Assembly (NCBI GenBank): GCA_026874595.1
Contig: CM049310.1
Span: 34,659,558-34,723,557, forward strand
Source of the DNA: Sipunculus nudus
Taxonomy: Eukaryota > Annelida > Sipuncula > Golfingiida > Sipunculidae
Direction: 5' to 3'
Length of the DNA: 64,000 nucleotides
Within the stretch, counting starts at the first letter, position 1. Every line of letters starts with the position of its first letter. Of the stretch, positions 1 through 12,430 are shown in pieces. The translations under genes and the position numbers were made by a program. The notes under the pieces were generated by a model, which saw only the letters and a program-made list of their open reading frames with translations, had not been told where the DNA came from and did no database searches.

Positions 1-433
1 ATAGAGAAACTTTCCAAGCCTGCTTTCTGTACACCCTCTCTTAGTTTACCATGATCAAGAGGCATTAAACCAAATGGTTTTAATATTTCCCAAAACGGGA
101 TATCTCTATATAGACTAAACTCGGCAATAAAAATGGCCATGTCAGGAGGTTTAGATATAGAAAAAGGAACAACAACTGATCCCATTGGCCAGTTAACCTT
201 TGTTTCGACTTTGCGCCTCCCGCGTTCATTCGAAGATCCTCCAAAAACTGTGAGCAACAGTGTGACATTCGCAAACTCAATCTTCCTGTTATAAAATAAA
301 AGAGACCGTGGAAACGGGACAGGAACTATAAGCTCCTTCTTGTTGTCATTGTATTTGAATTATTTTATCCTGGTACTTAGAAACTCTTGAAGAGATATTT
401 GTGGTGGCAAGCTACCTATATTTGTCCCTGATA

Positions 434-943
434 CTATGATGTTCTAACTGACACACCCGAAAATCCCAAAAGTGAGAATTCGACTAATTTGTTGAATTGG
501 GCATTTGTGTAGGTTATGCTGACGTCTAGGTTCAGGTTTCCCATAGACAGTAGTCCCTTCGTTGTAATCTGTACAGACATCGTGGAAAAGGGCACCGTGA
601 TGTTGAAATAAACATCATCAATACTCATTTTCCCCTGGATGACCTCCATGCTCCCTGCCGCTCGCGCTCTCATTTTCAGGTATCCTTGGCAAATATCTAT
701 TACAACTGTCTGTAAGTATACCTGGTCTGATACCTGTCCCGCGATCTGTGTCACTGTATCTGGGTTTGATCTGAATAGCGCGTTGACCACTCTGTCTGCT
801 GGCATACAGTCCACTGGGTTGGAGGTGGTCTCATAAACACAGTCACCGTCGGATGATATTGACACTAAACAGTTCTGTGTCACTTGGAAGAACCTTCCAA
901 TTCATCCGAATTTTCACTTAAAAGTCATTGACATTGGGAAACC
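434..943 (-). pseudogene. Copy B exon 2, first part: frameshifted cysteine block
   Basis: Homologous to residues 23 to about 145, then about 330-345, of gene A. Acceptor at 944-945. A 2-bp deletion between 943 and 883 shifts the frame. The rest gives CVYETTSNPVDCMPADR and VVIDICQGYLKMRARAAG, and joins SITYTNAQF directly to NKLVEFSLLGFSGVSV before TAG at 434-436. The fusion is where the deletion lies. Confidence 0.85.
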
Positions 944-1673
944 CTGTCACAAAGAATAAATTTCACATATTTTACATTTTTCACGAAAGACAGCGGTATA
1001 CGCTTTACGAAATAAACACAAAACATTATTTTGATGCGCTTTTTCACTTCAAATATTGAGTTGTATATTGAAGTTACTCAATTAATGCTGCTTGGTTTGC
1101 AGGCGTAAAACCTATACCAATTCTGAATTAGTCCCAAATATTTATTGCAAATAAAACACATTTGGCTCAATGATCCTTTGTTGAAGGTTTTGCAGAGAAC
1201 TTATTACCATTGACGTTAACCAAATATGAACCCAACTATATACTTTAAAAAAATCGAAAATCATTACTAAATAAGAGCAGGTTTCTTTATCTTAAAACAC
1301 TATATTTATTTGCACCACAATGTTAAAACTTGTTATTAAATTCGAACACCTCGAATCTTCGTGAATATAGTGAACTTTTAAGGGATATATTATCCCATAT
1401 ATACCCATAATGACCGTCTTGGGGGCATTGCAGATGTACATTCATCCCATTTTAGTCCGGCTCGCAATTTTTTAATTAAAGCTTTGTTCTCATTTGTTAT
1501 GGATTTGGTAAACTATGCATTTTAGCATAGCTTATAATGTTATCAATTCAAAACATAATGTTAGCATTTTCAAGATACCATGACAACCATTTTAGAATCC
1601 AGATTGAAAGATTTACTTTAAAGCCCAGTCACATTACGTCAATGAGTCCTACAGAATTATTTCATTTATTTAA

Positions 1674-2364
1674 TGCTTGCCGGAAATTTTCGATTTCGGC
1701 AAGCATGTTGGTCAGTTGCGTATGTCTGTTTGTGTGTTTGTTTGTCACGATGTTTGTTTGTCAGTACTCTCCTAGCCACAACTTTGTAGCAATCGATCTG
1801 AAACTTTCAGGTTGATTGAAAGTCAAAAGTCCTGGTAGCCTATTGTGTTTGGTCAGCATAGGTCAAAGGTCAAGGTCAAGGTCATCGAAAACCGTCGAAA
1901 CTTTATTTTCATCATAACTTTGTCAATATCGGTCGTATCTTCACAAACTTTGGCACATTTTTTTCACCTTCATCTTCTGCATAACTTTGTCTAATCAACT
2001 GGTCTCAACTTTGTGTCACTTTGTCAATATGTCTGCCTGTTTGCAAGATGTCCTAAATGTTGCCTTCTTGCTGGTTCTTTCCTCTGGTATAATATCATTT
2101 TACAGGCCACAGTTTACCAGGACTTACTTTGTAACTTTCACCTATCTTAGATTGGAACGACTTCTTGAAGCTGTATGTGTATTTTTAAATAGGTCAAAGT
2201 TCAAGGTAAAGTCATAAAATCACGTGCGATTTTTATTATCACCGTAACTTTGTCAATATTGGTCCAATCTTTACAAACAATAGCTCATTTTCTTCCAATT
2301 TGTCTTCTTAATGACATGTTCTGGTTATCTGTCTTCCAATCTGGGTAAGTGTTTCCGGCAAGCG
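1674..2364. mobile_element. MITE-like element with 13-bp terminal inverted repeats
   Basis: The left end TGCTTGCCGGAAA (1674-1686) and the right end TTTCCGGCAAGCG (2352-2364) are inverted copies apart from the first base. The left end also forms a small hairpin (GCTTGCCG with CGGCAAGC). The inside is non-coding and carries a run of AGGTCA words (about 1859-1885), TTTGTCAATAT twice, and TTGTTTGTC repeats. It sits in intron 1 of copy B. Length about 690 bp. Confidence 0.6.
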
Positions 2365-2399
2365 CGTGACCTCTGGTCGTCTATATTATTATTTTTTTT

Positions 2400-2930
2400 A
2401 TTATTTTTTTTTTTTTTGCCAAAAGGTGGTTTCTTTTCGGGCTAGCTGCCGATATTGATCTGTCAGACAAAGTCTCATTAGAATCTTTACAGCTTCAGTG
2501 CATCTCACAGGGGGATCCGTTAAGCAGGTTAGAGAACAGAGGGGAAGGAAGTTGGATTCCAGGAGTGTTATGGGACGGAGGACGTTAAGCAACGGCGAAA
2601 CTATAGCAGCCAGCAATCTTTCGTCTTTTTCTGAGACGCTAGATCCAAACGGGACTCTAACAATATCCCCTAGGCGACCGTTCATTCGTCCAACGATTAA
2701 TGGGCCCTGCTCTGCCGACAGACGATTGTGGCATTTCGGGAGCTTCAGAGCTCTTTCGAGCCACTCTCTGGTGAAGTCTCTTACACATACACACGGTGGC
2801 GCTCCGCAGACCCTAGTGATGAGCCATTCTCCTCACGCAGGATCTCGTCTTTTAAGGGGATAGATCTCTGCCAATCAATGTGCACAAGGTACAATTTTCA
2901 GTCGAACACAATCCACATCGCCTGGCAATT
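2400..2930 (-). mobile_element. Possible retroposed segment with A-tail
   Basis: On the minus strand a 140-codon frame without ATG (GEWLITRVCGAPP, ERALKLPKCHNRLSAEQGPL, VRVPFGSSVSEKDERLLAAI) runs straight into about 14 A (2405-2416 as T on plus) followed by AAT/A-rich sequence. Such a tail suggests a reverse-transcribed insertion. The frame resembles ordinary protein but I cannot place it. Confidence 0.35.
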
Positions 2931-2939
2931 GAAATTTAC

Positions 2940-3410
2940 AATAATTAAGGCATAGGAGCAAACTTAGAACATACACTGACGACATTCATATCAAACATAA
3001 CGATTATAAAGAATATGATTGTCTGTTCGATTTTTACGTGCTGTAAAACTCGGGAAACTACATTGCGGCGCGATAAATGTGACGTAGTGGTGTAAATGTA
3101 TACAAACAATGGCACGTGCCAAACGGTTTAAGCATGCGTTATGTAAATGGGCGCAATTCCGGAATGTCAGGTGACAGACAGGACTGAGGTGCATGTGATC
3201 CGCCATGTTTTTATACAGTGGCTGCCCCAGCAATCCAGGTCAAACCCGCTGTAGTTCCGTGTCTTGTGCACATCCCCTTGCAGGGATCTATCATTGTCTC
3301 AACGGAACTTGATCCTGTACGGAGGTTGGCTGTATCGCACCTCTTACGACAGGTACTGCCTCCTCCTAGGATATAAGAAGCGGGACTATTGACGGTCGAG
3401 TTCAGGAGCA
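2940..3410. repeat. Dispersed repeat, copy 1 (partner at 22610-22935)
   Basis: Shares colinear words with 22610-22935: GGAGCAAA, GGTTATAAAGAATAT / GATTATAAAGAATAT, GGTTTAAGCA, GTCCGCCAT / ATCCGCCAT, TATACAGTGGTTGCCC / CAGTGGCTGCCCC and AGGTCAA. Both copies open a short minus frame starting LGQPLY..MADHM. Non-coding by appearance. Confidence 0.6.
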
Positions 3411-4980
3411 TCAAAGGACCCCCGAACGATCACCGGACGAGGCTCGAACTATTTTTCAACCGGAAATATCCATTTTAAGGCCCTAAAATGTCTTTTGACT
3501 AGGCCAGGCCTCGTAACTAATATGACCACATTATATATTTCGGCAAAGGGCCGACTTTATGATGAAACAAGTGATCCATGAATCATGATGCCAAGCTTAC
3601 CAGCTTGCCATTTTAGGAAAACATTGAAAACTGTAATTTTTTTATCTGAAAGGAATATTAAGATTAACTTCTGATCTTGACCTTAGACCTTCTGACACCA
3701 CAGTCGACAGGGTTCTTCAATAAGCGATACGTGAAGACTAAATTGAATCAAAATGGTTTATACAGATTGTGCAGGAGAAGTATAAAAATTAAGGTCAAAG
3801 TTAGCAATTTGAGAACTTGGTTGAATCAGTTCACATTAAAAAAGTCCTTAAGATGATGAATTAATTATTCGCCTAATTTGACCTTATAGACCAAGATCAA
3901 GGTCAGCAGTTTTCCAACTCTTCTGACATGGCTGAAACAACTAGTGTGTCAAATCTGAAGAAAAAAATTGCGGTTCTTCAAAAGTAATAGAGGTCATTAT
4001 TATCCTTACGTTCCGCAGATTTGACTAAGACTGCCGAAGATGCCAACGACAGATAATTGGACTGAAAACAATATGGTTGGGGGCTTGAGAGTTAGGCATA
4101 ATACGTAAACAAGGTTTCAGGATACTAGATGAAACCATAGATGAGAAACGGACACTTGCTGTAACTTCGGCAAATCCAAAATAAGGGGGAAAATATGTGA
4201 CTAATAAACAAAATACTACTGGAAATTGTTCAAGTGGAAGATAAAATCTTACAAGTGTAAGATAATTTTAACAGAATTGCAAATTTTAGCTCAAAATGTT
4301 CTTCTATGAATTAATCATGTAGCTTAAAGTTTGATTAAACAAAAATGTTTGAACTTAAATCACCCCTTGATTAAAAATTGCTGTTATTTACTATAATTAT
4401 TTAATTGTCTCAAAATTTTACTTTTAACTTAGGTTACAAAAGGTAGCATACATGTCATAGATATTATATGGAGATGTGTCCTTGTTTTCACGATTCCAAT
4501 ATAATAGTCCTCTGGTTTTAAATTTAAATTTAGCTTAATTTAAATTGAAAAAAAAATCAAAATATTCATGCTCAATGTTTGTTGATCATTTTGTGTCTAA
4601 GACAGTAAAACGCCAGTTGTAAATAAAATTGGGCTGTTGGAAACGCCGGAAACATCTTCCAATGTCAATATTTTATTCCCTAAAATTAAAATTCAACTAT
4701 TTTAGATTATTAAAATGCCAAAAGCGGGCTTTTCTTTAATTAAAAAAGGACAATTCTACGGTTTAATTTGAAAATACTTTTTGGTGAACGACTTTAAAAA
4801 ACTTCACACCCTATAATAATATATTGGGCATACGTGCAGAGTTTATCAAAAGATGAAAGTACATTCTAAATATGCATGTAGATTTAAAATTTTAAAGAAA
4901 AATACGTTTTAATTTTTAAAAATTAAACCATAGAACATTGTCCACGTGTATATGTGTGTGAATGATTCTCTGGGTGTTAC

Positions 4981-5050
4981 CTTCACTTGAAACTCTTGTT
5001 CCCTGTGCAGCCACTAGGAGTAGCACCAGAAGGTTTAGATGGCGAGCCAT
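4981..5050 (-). CDS. Copy B exon 1: intact signal-peptide exon
   Basis: 70 nt, ATG at 5050, encoding MARHLNLLVLLLVAAQGTRV then SSE, phase 1 before a GTAACA donor. It aligns with gene A exon 1 in length, phase and hydrophobic core. The 30 bases upstream, TTTCAG through CTGAAAG-ATG, are conserved with gene A. This exon is clean, although the next one is broken. Confidence 0.75.
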
Positions 5051-8000
5051 CTTTCAGATGATACCAGTCTGAAACAAATTATACAATAATGTAAGAAAAG
5101 TACTTTATATTGATTTACCAAAGCTCAAGAGAATTTTTTAAGGAGAGCTAATAAAACATAGAGTGTAGTTGAAATTTTTTTTGAAACCAGAAAGATTCTT
5201 AGCGGAGGGAATCAAACGTCTTTCTATATGCGGGCAATCTTTAAAACATTAAGGTCAACATTTTCAAACTAAAAAAACTCTAAACTTTATTGTACTTATT
5301 AATCTGTTCACATATTTATTTTTTTTTAAATATTTATAGGTGTATTTCCTTAGTATTTTGTCTCACGTTTAATTTATTTAGATTCGATGGTGTTTGTTGA
5401 ATATTTGCTAAATATTTTCTGAAAATATATGTTTAAAAACACAACAGGTCAATTTTGAACTTTTTGTGTGCATGCAGACCCACGATTTTACCCACTTATT
5501 TTCCCACTTTTTATTGAAAGAAAGAAATGTATAAGCCCAACGTAAGTGAAATTAATCGCAGCCTTAAATAACCTCGGGCTAAGCTTTTCTATGTCTTTCG
5601 GTACATATGTTTATGTATACTTTAGTATAACATGTGACCGTGTAGTCATTTCTGGACAGCGAGTCTTGGTGTCACAGAGGACAATGGCGTCCGCTTTTTT
5701 CCAGGACACCATCTTTGAGCACCATCTTCCGAGCATGGTTTGCTGTCAATAGCGGATGCTTTTATGTCTGTGCTTTGTCTGTGCTTGCTCCTTTGTTTTA
5801 TCGTGATACCTTAACAATTACCTTTTAATTCAAACTTCTGAATGAATATCAGTAGTTTGGTTATATAGGTTGTCTGCGAGTGAGCTGTTACCTGGGGTTA
5901 ATTCTTTGAATCCTGGAATGTTTGTTTAACGGAGCTGCAAAATGAAACGCTAAGCAAAACACGATATTCAATGCCTTATATTCTAAAGATACAAGCTATA
6001 TATCACAGGCACGTCAGATTTCCCTTCGGGATATCTTAATTTCTATATATGTCACTTATTTCTCCATTTGAAGGTGAGGTTATCTTTGACCGGAACGTAA
6101 GAATAGAATATTCTTTAAAGTTATTTTGAGTCTTATTTTCGAGCCTTACTTTGAATATAAATTTTTTCTTACGGTCACACAGAGACAAACAGACAAAGTA
6201 AAAAAAAACCTACTTCTTATGACAGCAGTACAGAGATAGTATCTGAATATTTTATTCATACTCATCGCATTCAACTAAACCCTTTTCAAACATTTACCTT
6301 TTCTCTATATCGTATATATTGCATATAATCTTACATAATTTTCCTTTTCGAGGATGGGTAAAAGACACCTGACTGAGGGTCTGTGATAATCCACTGGTTA
6401 TGGATTAAAGTTGTCCCAGATAAAACATTACCAGAATTATTCAGATCTCGTGCGACAAAAAGTGTTTCGTGCGATAGATATTATATTGTCAGCAGCATAC
6501 TAATTCGTGCGCATGCGATCATTATCTTGTTACAACGCAAAAGTAACCCTCGGAGCACCTCGGCCGAATCCGTTGGCTTCTAACTTCGGATGTACATATG
6601 GGGTCGCCATTTAAAGCTTTAAGACAACATTGATGAAAGAAATTGAGGAATAAATCCAAGGTACGTGTATACTGATTTTTACCGCACAAGGATACCATTC
6701 ACGCCAGGAATTCCATCCCCAGTGGGCGATGTTTTAGGCATATATGAGAAACTGAACTTTCTAGTTAAATATCTGTGGTCATATAAAATATGTGGTCACA
6801 TTTGCTGTTTAGCAACATATCAAGCCGATATAGTACACATTATTATGGCAAATCAATGCATTATTTGTGGAAACTGTGATCTTTTCTGAGACGAGTCAGT
6901 AGAAATGCCAACCCGGTGGATTTCCAACAAACTTTGTCATGATTAGTGGAGTATCATTGGGCCATACATACATCCGAGGCCTTATCGACAGCGGTCGGAG
7001 AAGTTGTTTCGAATGGCTATAGTATGTCGTGTTCATGCGAGAGTACCGCATGCACACGCGAAATTTACTACCTGGGCACGCATTTGTATCAAAAGATTTA
7101 GAAATCTTCCATGTGTTTTGTGTTTAAGGCCAAAAAAGGTATGGTTCTAAGGCACCCCGCGCGTCAATTTTAACCCCTCCCCCTATAAAAATTTTTATTT
7201 CGATTTTTAATAGAAACTTACCAATTTTGAGCTCCAGCTGCTCGGACATTTCTTTCAAGAAGATAAAATAATACAATTTTGATAATATTTCCTCTGTTTG
7301 GTGGTGCTTTTACCTGTTTAGTAAACCATTTCTGTTATTATCATACTTTTCCATGATCATATGACATTTTTAATGAGAAAATTTGCCTGGGAACCCAACC
7401 TTTTTTTTTGGTCCAAAGGCTACTTTTTATTATTGCGTGCCTTTGCGTCAAACGCTTCTGTTGATAAGGGTTTGTTGGCAACACCGACGGCCAGAACTGT
7501 CACAACCAGGTAGAAATGTTTTAGGATCCTCGCTCCTACACAATGGAAGAGTTTACCTGACTTCAAAAGATGTGTTAATTCTTTGTTACCTTTGAAATCT
7601 TTAGAACTCTCTATTTAAATCATACTCTTTTAAATAGGGGTGGGCGATATTACCGATATATCACTTTAAGGTGATTCGAATATTACGTATTCCGAAAAGG
7701 TTTTCAAAAATCGATAATTTTTAATAGTTTGTTAACGTGACTAAAACTGATTTGATCTGGTAAAAAATAATGTTTTTGTTACAATTGTATACATCTAAAT
7801 TTGGTTCAGTTAGTGACAAGCATAACCTGAAAACCGCTCCAATCCCTTCAGACGTTAAGTAGGAAATTTTCAAGTAGGCTTGATATACCTAAAATCAAAG
7901 GTCCGTCCCAGGAAATTCGCATGTCTTATTCGCATGACTTATTGGTAAAGGAGTATTTCATCATAATAATTAATCTTTCATTAATATTCTTTCCTAATAT

Positions 8001-11000
8001 CTTTTGAAAATTGAAAAAACCAAGTGCTAAGTTAATTGCTATTGATTAAGAAGGACAACCTTGTGATGCAGTACACGGCTGTGATTGTTCTAAACCACAG
8101 TCCAAATGTTATTTTGTACACGTTGGGCATAAAGTAACCTTTCATTTTATATTATTTCCGTATATTCTGTCAACCGTACATAATGATGTTATATTTCCGT
8201 ATGTTTTGTTTAAAATAAACTGATCTGCAACAACTTTAATGATGTTATTATATTTAACATGACAAAGAATTATTATTAATAATGATATAATACTATATAT
8301 AATATATATGATATTATATATGATAATGTTATATATATATAGAAATCTATATATATAATACATAAGACACTTAAAATAAATAAAACACATTTATTTCCTA
8401 TAATTTTAAACAATGAAAAATCACAGTAAATATCGTAATACCCAGCCTTACTTTTAAAATTCTTACATGCACTCTTTTTTTTATTCTTACTTTCACTGAA
8501 ATAATACTGAAGCTTTTATTTTTTTAATGTACATATATATTAATGTTTTTCATTTATATGTTATTTATTTTATTTATACTCATATTATTAATACCCATCA
8601 TATAAAGAAAAATACCAAAATAAAATGAACTGATCGTATATCGTGTATACGTGAGTGGCATCATGATACACAGCAGTTCTAGATGACCTCATATCAGCAT
8701 TTCCTGTTTAATAACGCCGTGGAATGCCACCTATACAGGAGGCCTGCTGTATCCGGACATGCTTTATTACAAGTACAACCATTCATGTAGAAAGAGCATA
8801 ACTCATCCGTCCTACATAAAAATACTTACTCCCGGACTTAACACGTCTAGGGCCGAAGTACACCATTTTATAAAGTTTTATTATCTTTATCTAAACAATC
8901 ATGTACCTCAAGTTACCGTTTTGGAACAAGTTTAGAATCACGTCTGGCGATCATATATATATATATATATATGTGTGTGTGTATGTGTGTATTTAAATAT
9001 ACATATATGAGTGTGTGTGAGTAATGTTTATTCAGCCAAAATAGACTATTAGTGTAATATTATATATACATGTATATGTATTATAACAAATGATTATATG
9101 CCTTTAATTAAATGTTATTTAATGAAAGAAAAGCGGACATAATTTGAAAAGATTCCATGCATTATTAAATGCACTGGTAGCCATGGCAAGGGGTGATGAT
9201 GATGGTATCATAGTAAAGAACGGCTCGTTACATGAGTGCACACTTACTCATATCTGAAAGTTTAATTTAATTCTTGTCCATATTCATGGCAGAAATCTAT
9301 TTTTAACGTCCCCGTCTTCCCAGTATCCTTTGCTACATATTACGCCTATGTGCAAAAATCGTTCGAGATAATGTAAATTATTACAAAAGTCTAAATAAAA
9401 AATTTACCATATTTTGTTTATTCAATTTTAACATATTGTATATGAAGATATATGCATCAATTCACAATATCGCCTAGCTTCTTAATGAACTTTTGCACGA
9501 CCTATTTTTGAGACTGCACATGTGCTATAATCACTTGTTCATTATGAGAAGCACCGAATCACCCATCCTCTTTCTTTCAATTGACATTGAATTGCAAAAT
9601 ACGCTTGTATGTACTGGCTGGCGGGTGTGTTAGTAGGTTAATATCTCAGTTTCCTTAAGGACATAACATGCATGGTTACCGTGGAAGGCAATATGTCTCG
9701 ATGCAGGGTCAAAATTTATGTCAAACCACTTAAACCTAGTTCCAGTGAACACATTATAGACTGAAGTCGCAGATATTTGGGGTTTAGTTTCAGTGTGTTG
9801 TCAGGGAACATGAGAGGTTTCTTAAATGTATGATAATAAAAATAATGACATATGGCCTGCACCAAGGTGTCGAGAACACTGATGACATTTATAAAGGGTC
9901 ACGTGTGACGGACTCTTCTTTATCTTCATCCCTAAATATTACAAAAAAATGTATTCACAGAATATGATGTCCTGCAGAACGTGGAAGACGGGTTTGAGTT
10001 ACAATGTTCCGACTATTTATGCTGTCAGTTCTGAAGCAAAGAACAACTCCATCAATCTTAGCTGAACTCTCTCAGGGGCCTATTTAGCTCATAGAAATAC
10101 TTAATTATGCAAGAATTATTATTTTAAATAGTGGAGAAAACATCCTCAGAGTTATATGGTACATATTGTTAAAAGCAATATTGTTTATTTTTCAATATCA
10201 TTTGTATAAACCATCCTTAAAAACTCTCCGAAAATTCTCCGTGCATTCCCTGGCTCTCCAAGGATTCTCCGATTTCAAGACAGACCCGTTAAACTAGAAC
10301 TTTCTGGATTAGCTCTGTGACCTTAACCCCACAATCAGCCAATCACACAGAGAATTCCGGGATATTCCCAAATTCATCACACATATATTCGGGTAATATC
10401 AGGTATTTGCACAACATGCATACATTCGGTTCCGGAATATGAAAGCTTTATATTTGCGTTATTTTATGAGTTATAACTATTTCTTAAATGATTATTTTGT
10501 CTTTCGATTGATTCATCTTGTAAACATACTTATTAGGTACAAATTTAATGCAGTTTAAGGTAATAAAAAAAGTTTGTGTTTCAGATTATTTTTTAACCGT
10601 AAAACAGTTACAGATATGTTACAGATAGTTTTCATGACATTTCTTTTTACTAGGGATAGAAGGAGGGATATATAAACCCTCTATTGTGTCTGTTTTGTCC
10701 TTTGAACAAGTCATCTATTATAGACTTATCCACCAAATAAAAATAAAATTGTTATAAACAAAAACCTGATGGACTTCAGTAATAGATTTCAGTAATAAAA
10801 ATTTTAAAATAATTTCAGTGTGATTTTTCTCTCAGTATTTATGGTTCAGATATCGCATGTTTTGCTTTAAGATTATTAAAACTACATGTTTTTGTTTCCT
10901 TTTTTCCAAATATTGAATTGACGCATTACCTAACCGTTAAGTTGTGTAGTAGCTATGTTTTTTCAATTTAATCATTTTTTAACTTTATTAATGGATATGT

Positions 11001-11960
11001 CATATTATTTGTTTTAAAAAATACGTTATTTTTTCATATTTTTTAAATATAAAATTGAAATGAAAAATTTTCCCGGCAACAAAAAAGTTGCCCTCTCCCA
11101 ATTTTTTTTCCAGACAATATAGAAAAATAGTTGTATACATTGAACTTGACAGGTACCCCCTTTTCACTCATAATTCGCTCTGATTATTCTCCACTATATC
11201 GATACGTTAAAACAAGCAGTTGATCGTAAATGGAAAGGTGTGGTCATTTTGAAATTAATTTTAAAAATTTCATCCACTTGAAGTTTTTTTTAATTATTTC
11301 CGTTTGCCGGTGTTTGTTAAGGTTCTTACACAAGGTGGTAGATGGAGCTGGGTGTATCAATTTAAGTGAATGTCATCCCATAACCGAAGCCATGAGTTAT
11401 CGTCATATAAATACAATAATGTAATCATTCACGGTTCTACATGGAGATTGAAACCGCCACCAAGCGCCATCATACAGTCATAAAAGGAACCAACTTAGCA
11501 TTTAAAACAACTATTTAAATGGCTGCTGTCCAAATGTAAAGAGAAATTTGCGTGTTAGTTTGCTAAAAAGAAAAGCAGTTAAAAGGAAGCATTACTCCAG
11601 TTTTCTATATAAGTATATTCAGCTCATATCATTTTCAAAACATTGGTCCATAACGACTTGAACACCTGGTGCAATGTGTTCTTTCACACTATCTCAAACT
11701 CACGAAGATTTTAGTATTTGCACAAAAAAAGGGAACCAACTAGAAATGATTAAACAGGCGCTAGGCCAGCAATATCAAATAGATGCTAATTACTATTTAG
11801 TTCGCAGTGGAGCTGAACGAATGTCAACTATTAATACTGATTCCGTAAAGTCCGTTTTGACCATACCTAAGATTAAGTCAAATAATCTTCTTGGACTTAA
11901 AGTTGGCTTATGCCGAGTTCACAATAATAAAAAAAAAACCTTTAAGCAGTTGAAAAGATG
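5051..11960. other. Intergenic, B to A
   Basis: Mostly AT-rich DNA with short AT/GT microsatellites (8951-9015) and an AT-rich tract near 8280-8370. The 101-codon ORF at 11674-11979 is no longer than expected by chance in this many frames. I see no convincing gene, apart from a very tentative two-exon reading at 7249-7222 and 5742-5672 discussed under findings. Confidence 0.6.
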
Positions 11961-11966
11961 TTTATT
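11961..11966 (-). terminator. Candidate poly(A) signal of gene A
   Basis: AATAAA on the minus strand (TTTATT on plus), about 333 nt beyond the gene A stop codon. It is the nearest canonical hexamer I see downstream. AATAAA is frequent by chance in AT-rich DNA, so this is a modest call. Confidence 0.45.
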
Positions 11967-12298
11967 CAAAAACAAATAACCTTCTTCAGTCTTGGATACA
12001 AATTGAAAATATAAATCGTGTATAAAAATACATTTCACACATCACATCATTAAATTGGCATAAATATAAAATTACTATAAAAAAAATTTAAAATCATATT
12101 TGATTCGCGAAACATTGAACATTTTAAACTATTCTAAAAAGTCGGATGTTAACACCAATTCACTTAATTATAATAATTTTTCCATAAATTCAAACAATAT
12201 CTAAGCATATACAGATAAAAAATAAAATGAGTGAAAAATATATAAAAATATATAATCGTGGTCAAATATCTTTGCGCTGATGTGGTTGTCTACCAAGG

Positions 12299-12430
12299 TT
12301 ACTCTGGGCCGTTTTCATCGGCTCTAGCCTGACATCTGTGAGTGTCCAGGCATCCAGCTGTCTGCTGAAGCTCCTTCAGTAGCTGGTCTATGCTGGCCAG
12401 GCTCAGCTCCACAGTCGTCGGCTTCAGCAG
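12299..12430 (-). CDS. Gene A exon 10: C-terminus and stop
   Basis: A 132-nt terminal coding exon, acceptor TTTATTTCCAG, starting LLKPTTVELSLASIDQLLKE and ending CLDTHRCQARADENGPE-TAA. Two cysteines (CLDTHRC) close the protein. The phase-0 junction with exon 9 is exact. Confidence 0.88.
   Translation of the reverse strand: MLKPTTVELSLASIDQLLKELQQTAGCLDTHRCQARADENGPE

Larger units (their letters stand above)
1..5050 (-). pseudogene. Copy B: decayed paralogue of gene A, running off the left edge
   Basis: The signal-peptide exon (5050-4981) is intact, and the matching giant exon begins at 943 after TTTGTGACAG. The first 60 bases of that exon carry a 2-bp loss relative to gene A, which puts TAA in frame at once. 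Past the shift, 883-434 reads cleanly and keeps all four N-terminal cysteines (NCLVSISSDGDC, VDCMPAD, VIDIC). Near 490-497 it jumps from the NDQF-like motif to the NKLIEF-like motif, deleting about 185 codons present in A and C, and then meets TAG. Below that, further small indels break the frame until about 290, after which homology resumes to the window edge (WPMGSVVVPFSISKPPDMA, AGLESF). Either a pseudogene or a heavily mis-assembled copy. Intron 1 is about 4 kb against 0.6 kb in gene A and has filled with repeats. Confidence 0.85.

Noticed and set aside
8142-8390. Tyr/Ile-rich ORF and other ORFs across AT, ATT, CT tracts
   Set aside because: Translated simple sequence.
8829-8865. Mini-exon MVYFGPRRVKSG before GTAAGT on minus
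   Set aside because: A good donor, but no partner exon in phase was found, and a single short segment is not enough.
11674-11979. 101-codon plus ORF beyond the gene A 3' end
   Set aside because: Within chance length for this many frames. Lysine/asparagine-rich composition follows the local AT content.
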